Positions 1 to 9,496 of a stretch of DNA of 51,312 nt are shown piece after piece. Each line of letters begins with the position of its first letter. Position 1 is the first letter of the stretch. Position numbers and translations under genes: made by a program. Under the pieces are notes generated by a model, which was given only the letters and a program-made list of their open reading frames with translations, was not told the DNA's origin and ran no database searches. Source of the stretch: an uncultured Bacteroidales bacterium (GTDB taxonomy: Bacteria; Bacteroidota; Bacteroidia; Bacteroidales; Bacteroidaceae); assembly GCA_902760345.1 (NCBI GenBank), contig CACWFY010000017.1, positions 1 to 51,312 of the forward strand, given 5' to 3'.

Positions 1-815
1 ACGCCCTCGTCGTCCCATCCGTGCTCGTCGTCACCAATCAGCAGACGCTTAGGATCGGTTGACAGCGTGGTCTTACCAGTACCAGACAGACCGAAGAAGA
101 TAGCGGTGTTCTTACCCTCCATATCGGTGTTGGCAGAGCAGTGCATTGAAGCGATACCCTGCAGGGGCAGATAGTAGTTCATCATTGAGAACATACCCTT
201 CTTCATCTCACCACCATACCAGGTGTTGATGATGCACTGCTCACGGCTGGTAGTGTTGAAGGCTACGCAGGTCTCTGAGTTCAGACCCAGCTCTTTGTAG
301 TTCTCAACCTTAGCCTTAGAAGCGTTGTAAATCACGAAGTTAGGCTCGAAGCTCTCCAGCTCCTCAGCGGTGGGCTGAATGAACATGTTCTTCACGAAGT
401 GTGCCTGCCAAGCCACCTCAACGATGAAGCGGACACGCAGACGGGTAGCCTCGTTAGCACCACAGAAAGCATCAACGACATACAGGTCCTTGTTGCAGAG
501 CTCCTTGATGGCAATCTCCTTAACGGTCTTCCAAACCTCCTCAGACATGGGGTGGTTGTCGTTTTTGTACTCCTCAGAAGTCCACCATACCTTGTCCTGG
601 CTCTGTGCATCCTTCACGATGTACTTGTCCTTAGGAGAACGGCCGGTGTAGATACCAGTCATCACGTTAACAGCGTTCAGCTCTGTGTTCTGACCCTTAT
701 CGAAACCGGTCAGACCAGCCTTGGTTTCTTCCTCAAAGAGGAACTCATACGACGGATTGTGAGCAATCACGGTGGAACCGGTGATGCCATACTGTGTCAA
801 ATCTAACTTTGCCAT
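1..815 (-). CDS. pckA: Phosphoenolpyruvate carboxykinase (ATP), C-terminal part missing
   Basis: Reading from the ATG at 815 gives [13 protein letters not shown]..., the N-terminal half of ATP-dependent PEP carboxykinase. This enzyme interconverts oxaloacetate plus ATP with PEP, CO2 and ADP; in Prevotella it is expected to run in the carboxylating direction during succinate fermentation (family knowledge). The kinase-1a P-loop GLSGTGKTT is visible at residues 242-250, and the upstream segment with RSPKDKYIV and the [13 protein letters not shown] stretch is typical of the family. About 271 of the usual 530-540 residues are present; the left window edge cuts the gene. It is divergent from upp, and a -7 box (877-884) fits its promoter. 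Nothing odd is seen. Identity is secure; the completeness of the C-terminus cannot be judged. Confidence 0.97.
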   Translation of the reverse strand, partial: MAKLDLTQYGITGSTVIAHNPSYEFLFEEETKAGLTGFDKGQNTELNAVNVMTGIYTGRSPKDKYIVKDAQSQDKVWWTSEEYKNDNHPMSEEVWKTVKEIAIKELCNKDLYVVDAFCGANEATRLRVRFIVEVAWQAHFVKNMFIQPTAEELESFEPNFVIYNASKAKVENYKELGLNSETCVAFNTTSREQCIINTWYGGEMKKGMFSMMNYYLPLQGIASMHCSANTDMEGKNTAIFFGLSGTGKTTLSTDPKRLLIGDDEHGWDDEG

Positions 816-876
816 AATTGTTAATAACTTTATTGTGTGAATTTACTTATACCTATTTATTACTTAAAACCGGGTG

Positions 877-884
877 CAAAGGTA
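877..884 (-). promoter_or_regulatory. -7 box of the pckA promoter
   Basis: The minus strand reads TACCTTTG here, matching the Bacteroidota -7 consensus TAnnTTTG, about 60 bp upstream of the pckA ATG. A clean TTTG -33 box at the standard 19-21 bp distance is not evident. Confidence 0.6.
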
Positions 885-888
885 CGAA

Positions 889-922
889 ATAATTCATAAT
901 TCGTAATTCATAATTCACAATT
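889..922. repeat. Short tandem heptamer-like repeat (ATAATTC type)
   Basis: The stretch repeats AATTCATAATTCGTAATT-like units in the pckA/upp intergenic region. Very similar units occur at 11562-11594 between xusB and xusC, so this is a dispersed intergenic simple repeat. No function is evident. Confidence 0.6.
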
Positions 923-1012
923 ATTTGCTTTTTAATTGTACTTTTTCCGTTAAAGTATACAAAAAGTTACATAACTTGGACACTTTTGTAACACGGAGTT
1001 GACAAAAATGTT

Positions 1013-1020
1013 TATCTTTG
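1013..1020 (+). promoter_or_regulatory. -7 box of the upp promoter
   Basis: TATCTTTG matches TAnnTTTG and lies 27 bp before the upp ATG. A TTTG at 985-988 could be the -33 box, but its 24-bp spacer is longer than usual. Confidence 0.6.
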
Positions 1021-1047
1021 CATCATTAAATAATAGCCTACAAAACT

Positions 1048-1734
1048 ATGAAAGTAATCAATTTCTCAGAGCAGAACAGCATCATCAACCACTATATGGC
1101 TGAGTTGCGCGACAAGAATTATCAGAAGAACCGCCTGACCTTCCGCCATAATGTGGAACGGATTGGCGAAATGATGGCTTTCGAATTGTCGAAGACCCTC
1201 GAGTATAAACCCAAAACCGTCAAGACCCCGTTGGGTTCCCTTGATATTCCTCTGATCAAGCAGGAGGATATGGTGATTGCCACGGTGCTACGTGCCGGTC
1301 TTCCTTTCCATCAGGGTTTCCTCAATGTCTTTGATGGGGCAGACAATGCCTTTGTGTCAGCGTTCCGCATGTATTTGAACCGTGAGCATACTGAGGTTGG
1401 TGTTCATACGGAATATATTGCCACCCCCAGCGTTAAGGGCAAGACCCTGCTTATTGTCGACCCCATGTTGGCTACGGGTGGCAGTCTGGCAGCAGCTATA
1501 GAGGCATTGCTTCAGGCCGGCAAGCCCAAGCAGGTTCATGTGTGCTGTGTCATTGCTGCTCCTGAGGGCATTGAGGTCGTCAAGGAAGCCTTGCCCGAGA
1601 ACAGTACTATATGGTGTGCCGCTATTGACCAGGGCATGAACGAACAGAAGTATATTGTTCCCGGTTTTGGTGACTGCGGCGATCTCTGCTTTGGTGAGAA
1701 GCTGCAGAGTTTCCGCAAGATAGCCGACAAGTAA
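1048..1734 (+). CDS. upp: Uracil phosphoribosyltransferase
   Basis: This 228-residue type I phosphoribosyltransferase makes UMP from uracil and PRPP in the cytoplasmic pyrimidine salvage pathway. The PRPP-binding loop is visible as DPMLATGGS in the middle of the protein, and the C-terminal uracil-recognition region ends in PGFGDCGDLCFG, as expected for Upp. Length fits the family (about 208-230). The ATG at 1048 follows a good -7 box. The gene is convergent with the xylan regulator; only 6 bp separate the two stop codons, so there is no room for a separate terminator between them. pckA beside upp is a plausible housekeeping neighbourhood and marks the left border of the xylan locus. Confidence 0.96.
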   Translation: MKVINFSEQNSIINHYMAELRDKNYQKNRLTFRHNVERIGEMMAFELSKTLEYKPKTVKTPLGSLDIPLIKQEDMVIATVLRAGLPFHQGFLNVFDGADNAFVSAFRMYLNREHTEVGVHTEYIATPSVKGKTLLIVDPMLATGGSLAAAIEALLQAGKPKQVHVCCVIAAPEGIEVVKEALPENSTIWCAAIDQGMNEQKYIVPGFGDCGDLCFGEKLQSFRKIADK

Positions 1735-1740
1735 GTAGTC

Positions 1741-4700
1741 CTATTCCTTGGCTCCTCGAGCCTGGTGCTCGTTCATATAGTCACGTGGTGACATACCGTA
1801 CATTTTCTTGAAGACGGTCGAGAACGATGCTGCGTTTGAGAAGCCGCAGGCGTACATCACTTCCGAAACGTTCATATTGCCGCCCGACAACAAGTTGGCG
1901 GCTTTTTTCATGCGGATATTGCGAATAAAGTCGTGCGGCGTCTGCCCAGTCAGTTCTTTCATCTTTCTATGTAGGTGTACGCGGCTGATGCCCACCTCGT
2001 CGGCAATAATATTGACATTAAGGTCAGCGTTGCCAAGGTTTTTGTTGATGACACTCATGACACGTTCCAGCAATTTGTCGTCGGGAGACTTCATCTTGAT
2101 ATCGTCGACCAACTCCTCTAACTGGTCGTTACGGCCGAATTTGAGCTGTAGCGTCTGGTGAGTGTGTATCAGGTTAATGATGGTACGACGCAGGATATCC
2201 ATGTTGAAAGGCTTGACAATATAGCTGTCTGCTCCCATCTCCAAGCCCTCCAACTGATCCTCTTCACGGCTCTTGGCTGTCAGCAGAATGACTGGGATGT
2301 GGTTGGTGGCTGCGTTCGACTTGATTTTCGAACATAGCGTGTTACCGTCCATCTCGGGCATCATGATGTCTGAGATGACCAGGTCGGGCAGGTGCTTCAA
2401 GATAGCGCTGAGGCCTTCTTTGCCGTTGGCGCAGCAGATAACGTCATAGTCAGAGCTCAGTTCTGTCTTCAGATAGTCACGAATCTCCGAGTCGTCCTCA
2501 GCGACGACTATCTTCTGACGTTTGTTGACTTTTGGAAGTTCTTTATTTTCAAGCACTTCTACTTCTGCTTCCTCTTCCATATTGTCATTCTCAATCGTGG
2601 GAGGAACTTCCAGGACAATCTCTTCTGGTTTCAGGTGACTGTTGCCTAACGGAATAGTAACCACGAATTCACACCCCTTTTCGCCATTGTTATTTCGGGC
2701 TATGATGGTGCCGTGGTGCAGTTCTACCAGCGAACGTGTCAGGTCAAGGCCTATTCCTGTGCCAGTATTACGGTCGTTAATGCTTGACGGTGACTGGTAG
2801 AAACGTTCAAAGATACGTTCTAGCTTGTCTTCGGGAATACCTTCGCCGTTATCTCGGATGCTGATAGTAGCCTGCTGGTCGTTATGTGTCACGCGGATAT
2901 CGATTGCTCCACCTGTTGGCGTAAACTTAAAGGCATTGGAGAGAAGATTAACGATAATCTTGTCGAAGTTGCCGCGGTCAATCCATATTGGCAGTTCCGT
3001 GGCGTCGTGTTCGTAGTTGAGCTGGATGCTCTTGGCTTTGGCCTGTTGGGTGAAGAGCGCATGAATGTCGCCAATAAAGCTAATCAGGTCCGTTTTGCAC
3101 ATATGCATCTGCATCTGCCCTTTGTCAATCTTTCGCAGGTCCATCATTTGGTTGATGAGGCCGAGAATGCGTTCCGCATTGCGTCGGATGATCTCATAGG
3201 TGCTGCGTCGGCGTGGGTCGTCATCGTGTTTGATGAGTGACAGCAACGGCGTGACTATCAGCGTCATAGGCGTGCGAATCTCGTGCGAGATATTCATAAA
3301 GAACCGCAACTTTGCGTCAGCAATTTCTTCTGCATGGATGTGTTCTTGCAGGCGCAGACGGTCTTGCTCCTTTTTACGATGTTGCCTCCGGTACATCAAG
3401 AAGAGCACTGCGAGTATTATTATATATATAAGGTATGCCAGCGGTGTCCGATACCATGGGGCATGGATTGTCACGGTAAAATGGCGCTCGGGTGTCGAGA
3501 TACCGTTCTGCTCTGCTACTACGCTGAAATCGTAGCTGCCTGGCGACAGATGGCTGAAGGTAATTTCGTTGACCCCAGGTTGCATGCGAACCCATTCTTC
3601 GTGATTGATGCGATAGCGGTAGGTGATGTGTTCTGGGTTATCATAGGTCAGCGTAGAGAGTTGGATGGCAAAAGTGTTGTCACTAGGGCTCAGCACGAAA
3701 CGGTTAGAGGAGATGACTGCCGTGTTGGTGATTCTCCAAAAGCCTGACATGGTGGCTGGGGTGACGGCCTCGCCATTGACGGAGAATCCCGTCAGCTTCA
3801 CTTCTGCTTTCCATCCTCTTTCCTTGATTTCGCGAGGATCAAACCACGTGATGCCTCCCAATCCTCCGAAAATCAGTTTTCCATCGGGGGCTAGCCATGA
3901 AGCTCCGTCGCTGAACTCGTTCGACTGCAGTCCATTGTCTACAAAAAAGTTGCTGACGGCATGGTTCTGTCTGTTCACGCGGCAGAGCCCGTGGTCGGTA
4001 GCTATCCAAAGGTTTCCCTGCTTGTCTTCCTCTATGCTCGAGATGCCGTTGTCTGCCAGTCCGCTCTCAATGCTGTGATGGTCTGTCTTGTGGGTTTTCA
4101 GGTCATAGCAGAACAGACCGTCGTTGGTGCCGATGCGCAGCTTCCCTCCAAACTCTCGTGCGATGCGCGTGGGAACACCATAGTTCGGTGTGTTCTTACC
4201 ATTAAAGGTAGAGAGCCAGTCTTCTTTCTTGATGTCCATGGCGCAGACACCCATAGATGTGGCGACATATATCCGTTTTTTGTCGGGTGAAAGGGCTATC
4301 TGTGAGATGTAGTTGTTGGTGATACTGTTTACCTTTCGGTCGATGCTCGCTTCCTCTGCCATCACATACTGCTTGACATCGCCTGTGTTGGTGTTGTAAC
4401 GTAGCAGGCCTTGGCCCATGGTGGCTATCCAGACGGTGCCGTCATCGGAACAGGTGAGGTCGAAGACGCTGAGACGTGTACCTTGTGGCAGATCTTGGGA
4501 GTGATATGTCAATGATTTCGTGTCAATCCAGCCACATCCCTCCTTATAGGTTCCTAACCAGACGCGTCCCGTATTGTCTTCAGTAAGACTTAAGATGGTA
4601 GAAGGGAAACCCTCTTTGAAATGTTTGACGACCTTCATGTTCTGGTCCAGACAATAGAGACCGTCCTTGTCGGTGCCAACCCAGGTATAGCCGTTGGTGC

Positions 4701-5745
4701 CCACCATAACACTGGTCACACAGGCTGTACCGATGATATTGTGTGTGCCAAGCTTATAGCCCATGTACTGGAATCCGGTGGTTTTGCCTGGTTGCATAAA
4801 CACTCCTTTCTGGAGCAGACCCAGCCAGATGTTGCCGTTCGTGTCTTCGCAGATGCTGTAAACCTTGGCCGTACTGAGGTCTACCTCTCGGCTATAGTAG
4901 GGGTTGTCTTTCAGTGTGTTGGTTTTGGGGTCGTAGATGGCCAGGCCTAAGCCGTCGTAGCCAATCATAATTTCTCCTTCACTGTTTACATAGAGGGAGG
5001 AGATGTGTTTGTTGCCAGTGCTTTCAATATGTACGGGCACTTTGCCGTCGATGCGGAACAAACCTGCATTTGAGGTTCCTACATAGATTCGTCCCTGATG
5101 ATCCTGGCAGACGTCTTGCACCGTCTCTCGCTGTTCCGGTTGGTCAAAGTAATGACGAAGGGATTTGCCGTCATAACGAAGCAAACCTTTATTATCTGTG
5201 ACAATCCAAATATTTTGCCGATTGTCTTCTATCATGTGGCGGATGGTGATCAGGTCTTTTAATATACCTCCCATCTGATGGGCTTCCTGCTTGTTGGTCA
5301 AGCGCATCAGTCCACGTCCGGAGGTGCCTATAAGGATGTCACCGTTCTTCCTCTCCAGCAGGCAGGTGATATAGCTGGGCATGTGGCGTCCCTCCAAGTC
5401 GTATGTCTTGATATTGTTGAAACGTTCGCCGTCGTAGGTCTGAAAAGCTCCATACATACCTATATAAAATAGGCCGTTGCGGTCTTGTAATATACAGTTG
5501 ACGTAGTTGCTGGCCATTCCGAGGTCGTTACCCTTCTCTTTTTTGAAAACGAGTGTTTGGTAGCCATCATAACGGTTGAGTCCATTGCGGGTGGCTACCC
5601 ACAGAAATCCATCACGGTCGATATATAACTGGGTGGTGTAGCTGCTCGACAGATTCTTGTTGGCATCGAAGTGTCTGCCCGTCTGGGCTTCCGCGCAGAA
5701 AGTGCCCAGTAAGCATATGAATGTCGTTAGTATTTTTTGCTTCAT
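1741..5745 (-). CDS. xynR: Hybrid two-component system regulator (XynR-type HTCS)
   Basis: A 1334-residue one-piece sensor and activator. In order: signal peptide (1 to about 21, MKQKILTTFICLLGTFCAEA); periplasmic two-bladed Reg_prop beta-propeller repeats with many W-[VIL]-[AG]-T and R-Y-[DN]-G motifs (about 25-650); Y_Y_Y domain (685-760); one membrane helix (about 761-785); HisKA with NISHEIRTPMTL (His near 818); HATPase with NLLSNAFKF, DNGEGIP and GTGIGL; receiver domain with DDSEIRDYL (about 1082) and phospho-Asp in VISDIMMPEMDG (about 1124); and a C-terminal AraC-type helix-turn-helix (about 1232-1334). An upstream in-frame ATG at 5775 lies inside the -7 box and cannot be the start, so 5745 was chosen. 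The position next to the xus operon suggests it senses xylo-oligosaccharides and activates the 27-bp sites reported here. Specificity is inferred from context. Confidence 0.93.
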   Translation of the reverse strand: MKQKILTTFICLLGTFCAEAQTGRHFDANKNLSSSYTTQLYIDRDGFLWVATRNGLNRYDGYQTLVFKKEKGNDLGMASNYVNCILQDRNGLFYIGMYGAFQTYDGERFNNIKTYDLEGRHMPSYITCLLERKNGDILIGTSGRGLMRLTNKQEAHQMGGILKDLITIRHMIEDNRQNIWIVTDNKGLLRYDGKSLRHYFDQPEQRETVQDVCQDHQGRIYVGTSNAGLFRIDGKVPVHIESTGNKHISSLYVNSEGEIMIGYDGLGLAIYDPKTNTLKDNPYYSREVDLSTAKVYSICEDTNGNIWLGLLQKGVFMQPGKTTGFQYMGYKLGTHNIIGTACVTSVMVGTNGYTWVGTDKDGLYCLDQNMKVVKHFKEGFPSTILSLTEDNTGRVWLGTYKEGCGWIDTKSLTYHSQDLPQGTRLSVFDLTCSDDGTVWIATMGQGLLRYNTNTGDVKQYVMAEEASIDRKVNSITNNYISQIALSPDKKRIYVATSMGVCAMDIKKEDWLSTFNGKNTPNYGVPTRIAREFGGKLRIGTNDGLFCYDLKTHKTDHHSIESGLADNGISSIEEDKQGNLWIATDHGLCRVNRQNHAVSNFFVDNGLQSNEFSDGASWLAPDGKLIFGGLGGITWFDPREIKERGWKAEVKLTGFSVNGEAVTPATMSGFWRITNTAVISSNRFVLSPSDNTFAIQLSTLTYDNPEHITYRYRINHEEWVRMQPGVNEITFSHLSPGSYDFSVVAEQNGISTPERHFTVTIHAPWYRTPLAYLIYIIILAVLFLMYRRQHRKKEQDRLRLQEHIHAEEIADAKLRFFMNISHEIRTPMTLIVTPLLSLIKHDDDPRRRSTYEIIRRNAERILGLINQMMDLRKIDKGQMQMHMCKTDLISFIGDIHALFTQQAKAKSIQLNYEHDATELPIWIDRGNFDKIIVNLLSNAFKFTPTGGAIDIRVTHNDQQATISIRDNGEGIPEDKLERIFERFYQSPSSINDRNTGTGIGLDLTRSLVELHHGTIIARNNNGEKGCEFVVTIPLGNSHLKPEEIVLEVPPTIENDNMEEEAEVEVLENKELPKVNKRQKIVVAEDDSEIRDYLKTELSSDYDVICCANGKEGLSAILKHLPDLVISDIMMPEMDGNTLCSKIKSNAATNHIPVILLTAKSREEDQLEGLEMGADSYIVKPFNMDILRRTIINLIHTHQTLQLKFGRNDQLEELVDDIKMKSPDDKLLERVMSVINKNLGNADLNVNIIADEVGISRVHLHRKMKELTGQTPHDFIRNIRMKKAANLLSGGNMNVSEVMYACGFSNAASFSTVFKKMYGMSPRDYMNEHQARGAKE

Positions 5746-5772
5746 AGTTTGTTTTGAGTTACAAAAACCATG

Positions 5773-5835
5773 CAAAGATATTACTTTTTCTTTTATTAAC
5801 CAAAGAAATGTTACAAAAAATAAAGTTGGTGTAAT
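5773..5835 (-). promoter_or_regulatory. Promoter of the HTCS gene, with a degenerate operator-like repeat
   Basis: The minus strand has TATCTTTG (5773-5780), a -7 box 27 bp before the ATG at 5745. At 5809-5835 the minus strand carries two half-sites, TTACA and TGTAACA, in the same 21-bp register as the five strong xylan operators, but the invariant central AAAGT is missing and the spacer to the -7 box is 28 rather than 30-31 bp. The -7 box is well supported; autoregulation is only a possibility. Confidence 0.5.
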
Positions 5836-5842
5836 AGATTTA

Positions 5843-5874
5843 TTTGTATGTATGCGCGATAATAGCTACTTTTG
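5843..5874 (+). promoter_or_regulatory. Consensus promoter facing the xus operon, far upstream
   Basis: TTTG (5843-5846), 20 bp, then TACTTTTG (5867-5874) is a full -33/-7 Bacteroidota promoter. Transcription would start near 5881, about 385 nt before xusA and well before the operator-linked -7 box at 6200. It could give a low constitutive level of xus mRNA with a long leader, or a small RNA. No convincing reading frame follows. Confidence 0.55.
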
Positions 5875-5880
5875 CAACCG

Positions 5881-6142
5881 AAAAAGCGTTGAAACTTCAA
5901 ACAATAGCTTTTATAAGTACTTCATTTGTAAGTTACTTAATTTAGTAGTTTTGGTATGTATTAGTAGGGGAGAGGATGACGTGATGTCATCCTCTTACTT
6001 CCCTCAAAAGAAAAAGAATGAATAACAATTTTAATAAAAAACAGATATGAACAAAAAACAAGGAAAGCCCAGTTGGCTGCCAGCTCCTTAGGGGGGTGGG
6101 TGGCTCATAATTTTATATTTTCTTAAGCCTTTTTTGTACAGC
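5881..6142 (+). other. Untranslated stretch upstream of the xus operator, with a perfect hairpin
   Basis: No gene is seen. At 5971-5995 AGAGGATGAC and GTCATCCTCT form a perfect 10-bp stem around a 5-nt loop (GTGAT), without a following U-tract, so it is not a typical terminator. A smaller GTTG/CAGC hairpin lies near 6074-6086, followed by a G-rich run near 6092-6105. This could be a leader or small RNA made from the promoter at 5843-5874. Confidence 0.45.
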
Positions 6143-6207
6143 GTTACATTTCACAAAGTCCGTGTTACAAATTATAAAAGGTATAAGATATATATATATT
6201 AATTTTG
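6143..6207 (+). promoter_or_regulatory. XynR-type operator (27 bp) and -7 box of the xus operon
   Basis: The 27-bp site at 6143-6169 has direct half-sites GTTACA (6143) and GTTACA (6164), 21 bp apart, with central AAAGTC. Exactly 30 bp later lies the -7 box TAATTTTG (6200-6207). No TTTG -33 box is present at 19-21 bp, which is what an activator-dependent promoter looks like. Four other xylan operons in this window share the site. Confidence 0.75.
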
Positions 6208-6266
6208 TAGCGTGAAAAAACTAACATGAATAAATAACGAACAACTATGAATCAAATTCTGACAAA

Positions 6267-9200
6267 ATGAAGAATCTAAAACAATTGATCAGACAAACTG
6301 TTTCGGCGATTCTTATGTTGATGGCATTCTGCACGACCATGCAGGCCCAGAACGGCGTCACGGTGAGTGGTACAGTTTCGGATGAGGCTGGGGAACCCTT
6401 GATTGGTGCTTCAGTAATCGTAAAGGGAAATTCTTCTCTGGGAACTGTGACCGATTTCGATGGTAACTTCCAATTGAAGGTGCCATCAGAACAGACAACG
6501 CTGGTAATCTCCTATGTGGGTATGACCTCAAAGGAGGTGAAAGTCGGAAAACAGCGCTCTTTTAAAGTGACGCTTAAAGATGACACCCAACTGGAGGAAG
6601 TCGTCGTTGTTGGTTACGGCCAGCAGAAGAAAGCCTCTGTGGTGGGTGCTATCACCCAAACCACGGGTGAAGTGCTGGAACGTGCAGCCGGTATCGGTAG
6701 TGTGGGTGCAGCCTTAACAGGTAACCTCCCCGGTGTGGCAACTATTGCTTCTACCGGTCAGCCCGGTGAAGAGGATCCTCGTATTTACATTCGTGGTGCA
6801 GCAGCTTGGAACTTGGATGCCCAGCCGCTGATCCTCGTCGATGGTGTAAAACGTGAGATTAAGTCCGTGGACATCACGTCTGTCGCTACTGTATCAGTGC
6901 TGAAGGATGCCTCTGCTACTGCCGTTTACGGTGTGGAAGGTGCTAACGGTGTTATCCTGATTACCACTAAGCGTGGTCAGGAGGGTAAGGCTCGCATCGA
7001 TGTGGGCTTCAACGCTACGTTGAAAGCTGTGTCAAAACTTCCTCGCAAGTATGACTCTTACGATGGTTATATTTATCGCAACCAGGCTATTGAGCATGAA
7101 CTAGCTATTGGCGGCGATGCTTCATGGGCCTACTATCGTCCGCAGACCTTCATCAATAATTTCCGTAATCAGGATCATACGGTCAAGCCTAATTATGATG
7201 CGAATGGCGAATATCTTGGTGACTACAGTCAGGCAGAGCGCTATGCCAATGTTGATTGGCAGGATGAGATGTTCAAGAGCACAACTTTCTCTTATAACAC
7301 GAATCTGAACATCTCTGGTGGTACCAAGTTCGTAAAGTATTTCGTAGCTTTCGACTTCCAGAACGAAGGTGATATGACCAAAATTTGGGATAACCATCAG
7401 GGCTACGATGGCGGTTATTCTTACAATCGTTTGAATGTCCGTTCAAACTTGGACTTCCAGATCACGAAGACTACGCAGTTCAAGGTGAACTTGGCTGGTT
7501 CTAATTCTCAGAAGCAGTCTCCTCGCTTGTACGGTGTTAATACTGGTGAATGGTTCCAGCAGCAGATGTGGGCCAGTGCGTACACCATGGCACCAAACCT
7601 TTTCCCGGTACAGTTCTCTGATGGTTCTTGGGGTTATTATCCAGATATTTCTAATGTTGCAAACTCCCCCAAAAATATTGCGACATCTGGTTATTCGATT
7701 ACAACCAATACTCGCATATTTACTGACTTCGCACTCGAACAGAATCTTGATTTTATTACCAAGGGCCTTGTCGCACGCGGTACCATTTCTTGGGATAACC
7801 AGTTCGACGAGACGGGTCGTGGTGTTACTGACGGCCACCAGGCTAAGATCGCATATATCAAACCTGAAGAAGGTAAAATGACTTGGGATGCCAATTGCGT
7901 TGTTGATAAGAACACAGGTTTCGATTTCTATGAGCAACGTACATGGGGTACGAGCGGTGGTAGTGTAACTTCTACCAGCCGTGCTACGGAAATGTCGCTC
8001 CAGCTCTTCTGGCAGCGTCAGTTCGGTGACCATAACGTTTCTTTGATGGGTAACTGGAAACGTCGTATCAATGCTTATAATTCTGAGCTCGAGAATCGTC
8101 GTGAGGACTGGGTGTTCCGTACTACCTATGATTATAAGAGCAAGTACTTTGCCGAATTCAATGGTGCTTACAACGGTTCACAGAAGTTCTCTCCAGATCT
8201 TCGTTTCGCTTTCTTCTGCTCTGGAGCTATCGGTTGGATGGTGTCTGAAGAGCCATTCATGAAGAAACTGAAGGAGAAGAGAATTGTCGACATGTTCAAG
8301 ATTCGCGGATCTCTTGGTGAAATCGGTGATGACAATGCCGGTGAGCGTTGGGCTTACCTCACCAGATGGGCTGTGTTAAATGATGGTAATGGCTACAGAG
8401 TGTCTCTTAATAATAATACAAAAAGTCCGTTCGTTAGCTATCAGGAGGCTTCCATTGCCAATCCTGACCTGAAGTGGGCAACCGTATTGAAGAAGAACCT
8501 CGGTTTCGACTATGCCTTCCTCGGTGGTATGTTCGCTGGTAGCTTCGACTGGTTCCGCGACGACCGCTATGACATCTTTATCAGCGGTCGTGATCGTACT
8601 GTACCTTCCTACTATGGTGCAGCAAAGACCCCGGATATTAATAAAGGTAAGATCAGAAACTCTGGTTTCGAATTCGAGCTTCGTTTTAATAAGGTATTGA
8701 AGAATGGCATGCGTTTCTGGGTCAATGCCAACTACACGTATGCGCATAATACTATTATAGAGAAGGATGACCCTGAACTGATACCTGCATATCGCAAGGC
8801 TCAAGGCTATGCACATGGACAATACGTCTCTTTCATCGACAATGGTTTTATTAGTAATTATGATGAGCTCTATAGTACGCCTGAGCGTCAGAGTAATGAT
8901 GCCCAGGTTCTGATTGGTGACCATTATATCGTAGACTTTAATGGTGACGGTATCGTTGACGAAACCAACGACCAGGCACCTTATGGCTACACGGGAACCC
9001 CAGAGCACACTTACAATGCCACCATCGGTTGGGAATGGAAGGGATTCAGCATGTTTGCCCAGCTCTATGGCGTAACGGGTGTTACACGTGATGTAGGTCT
9101 CGGTTCTTTCAATAACGGTCTGCTTACGGTTTATGACAATGGTACATGGTGGAATCCTGTTGATGGCACTGGCGAGGTCGTTGTTCCGCGCTACACGACT

Positions 9201-9464
9201 CAGGTTTCCTATAACGATGGTACACAGTTCCTCTATGATGGCTCTTATTTTCGTCTGAAGAACGTGGAAGTTGCCTACACTTGGACGAAGGGCTGGATTA
9301 AGAAACTTGGTTTCTCCAGTCTGAAGATTTACCTCAATGGTAACAACCTCTTCCTGATTACTAAGATGCCTGATGACCGTGAGAGTAACTATGGCTGGAG
9401 CGGCGGCGGTGGTGCCTATCCTACAGTTAGACGTTATAATCTCGGTATTAAGCTTAACATTTAA
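6267..9464 (+). CDS. xusA: SusC-like TonB-dependent outer-membrane transporter, XusA type
   Basis: A 1065-residue SusC family transporter for xylo-oligosaccharides. It starts with a signal peptide (MKNLKQLIRQ...CTTMQAQ), then a carboxypeptidase-regulatory-like domain (about 30-105, VSGTVSDEAGEPLIGASV...FDGNFQL), a TonB-box-like LEEVVVVGYG (about 110-118), a plug domain (VDGVKREIKSVDI, VYGVEGANGVILITTK) and a long beta-barrel ending in NLGIKLNI. The start at 6267 directly precedes the signal peptide, 60 bp after the operator-linked -7 box. It is the first gene of the seven-gene operon and pairs with the SusD-like protein 32 bp downstream. Naming follows the Prevotella bryantii/Bacteroides ovatus xus operon; substrate is inferred from context. 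Confidence 0.93.
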   Translation: MKNLKQLIRQTVSAILMLMAFCTTMQAQNGVTVSGTVSDEAGEPLIGASVIVKGNSSLGTVTDFDGNFQLKVPSEQTTLVISYVGMTSKEVKVGKQRSFKVTLKDDTQLEEVVVVGYGQQKKASVVGAITQTTGEVLERAAGIGSVGAALTGNLPGVATIASTGQPGEEDPRIYIRGAAAWNLDAQPLILVDGVKREIKSVDITSVATVSVLKDASATAVYGVEGANGVILITTKRGQEGKARIDVGFNATLKAVSKLPRKYDSYDGYIYRNQAIEHELAIGGDASWAYYRPQTFINNFRNQDHTVKPNYDANGEYLGDYSQAERYANVDWQDEMFKSTTFSYNTNLNISGGTKFVKYFVAFDFQNEGDMTKIWDNHQGYDGGYSYNRLNVRSNLDFQITKTTQFKVNLAGSNSQKQSPRLYGVNTGEWFQQQMWASAYTMAPNLFPVQFSDGSWGYYPDISNVANSPKNIATSGYSITTNTRIFTDFALEQNLDFITKGLVARGTISWDNQFDETGRGVTDGHQAKIAYIKPEEGKMTWDANCVVDKNTGFDFYEQRTWGTSGGSVTSTSRATEMSLQLFWQRQFGDHNVSLMGNWKRRINAYNSELENRREDWVFRTTYDYKSKYFAEFNGAYNGSQKFSPDLRFAFFCSGAIGWMVSEEPFMKKLKEKRIVDMFKIRGSLGEIGDDNAGERWAYLTRWAVLNDGNGYRVSLNNNTKSPFVSYQEASIANPDLKWATVLKKNLGFDYAFLGGMFAGSFDWFRDDRYDIFISGRDRTVPSYYGAAKTPDINKGKIRNSGFEFELRFNKVLKNGMRFWVNANYTYAHNTIIEKDDPELIPAYRKAQGYAHGQYVSFIDNGFISNYDELYSTPERQSNDAQVLIGDHYIVDFNGDGIVDETNDQAPYGYTGTPEHTYNATIGWEWKGFSMFAQLYGVTGVTRDVGLGSFNNGLLTVYDNGTWWNPVDGTGEVVVPRYTTQVSYNDGTQFLYDGSYFRLKNVEVAYTWTKGWIKKLGFSSLKIYLNGNNLFLITKMPDDRESNYGWSGGGGAYPTVRRYNLGIKLNI

Positions 9465-9496
9465 CGTTGAACATTGAAAATTGAAAATAGAACGTT

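Noticed and set aside
5746-5775. Earlier ATG of the regulator at 5775
   Set aside because: The ATG overlaps the -7 box at 5773-5780, so it lies upstream of the transcription start; the signal peptide begins at 5745.
5971-5995. The leader hairpin as a rho-independent terminator
   Set aside because: The stem is strong but no T-run follows, so termination is not supported.
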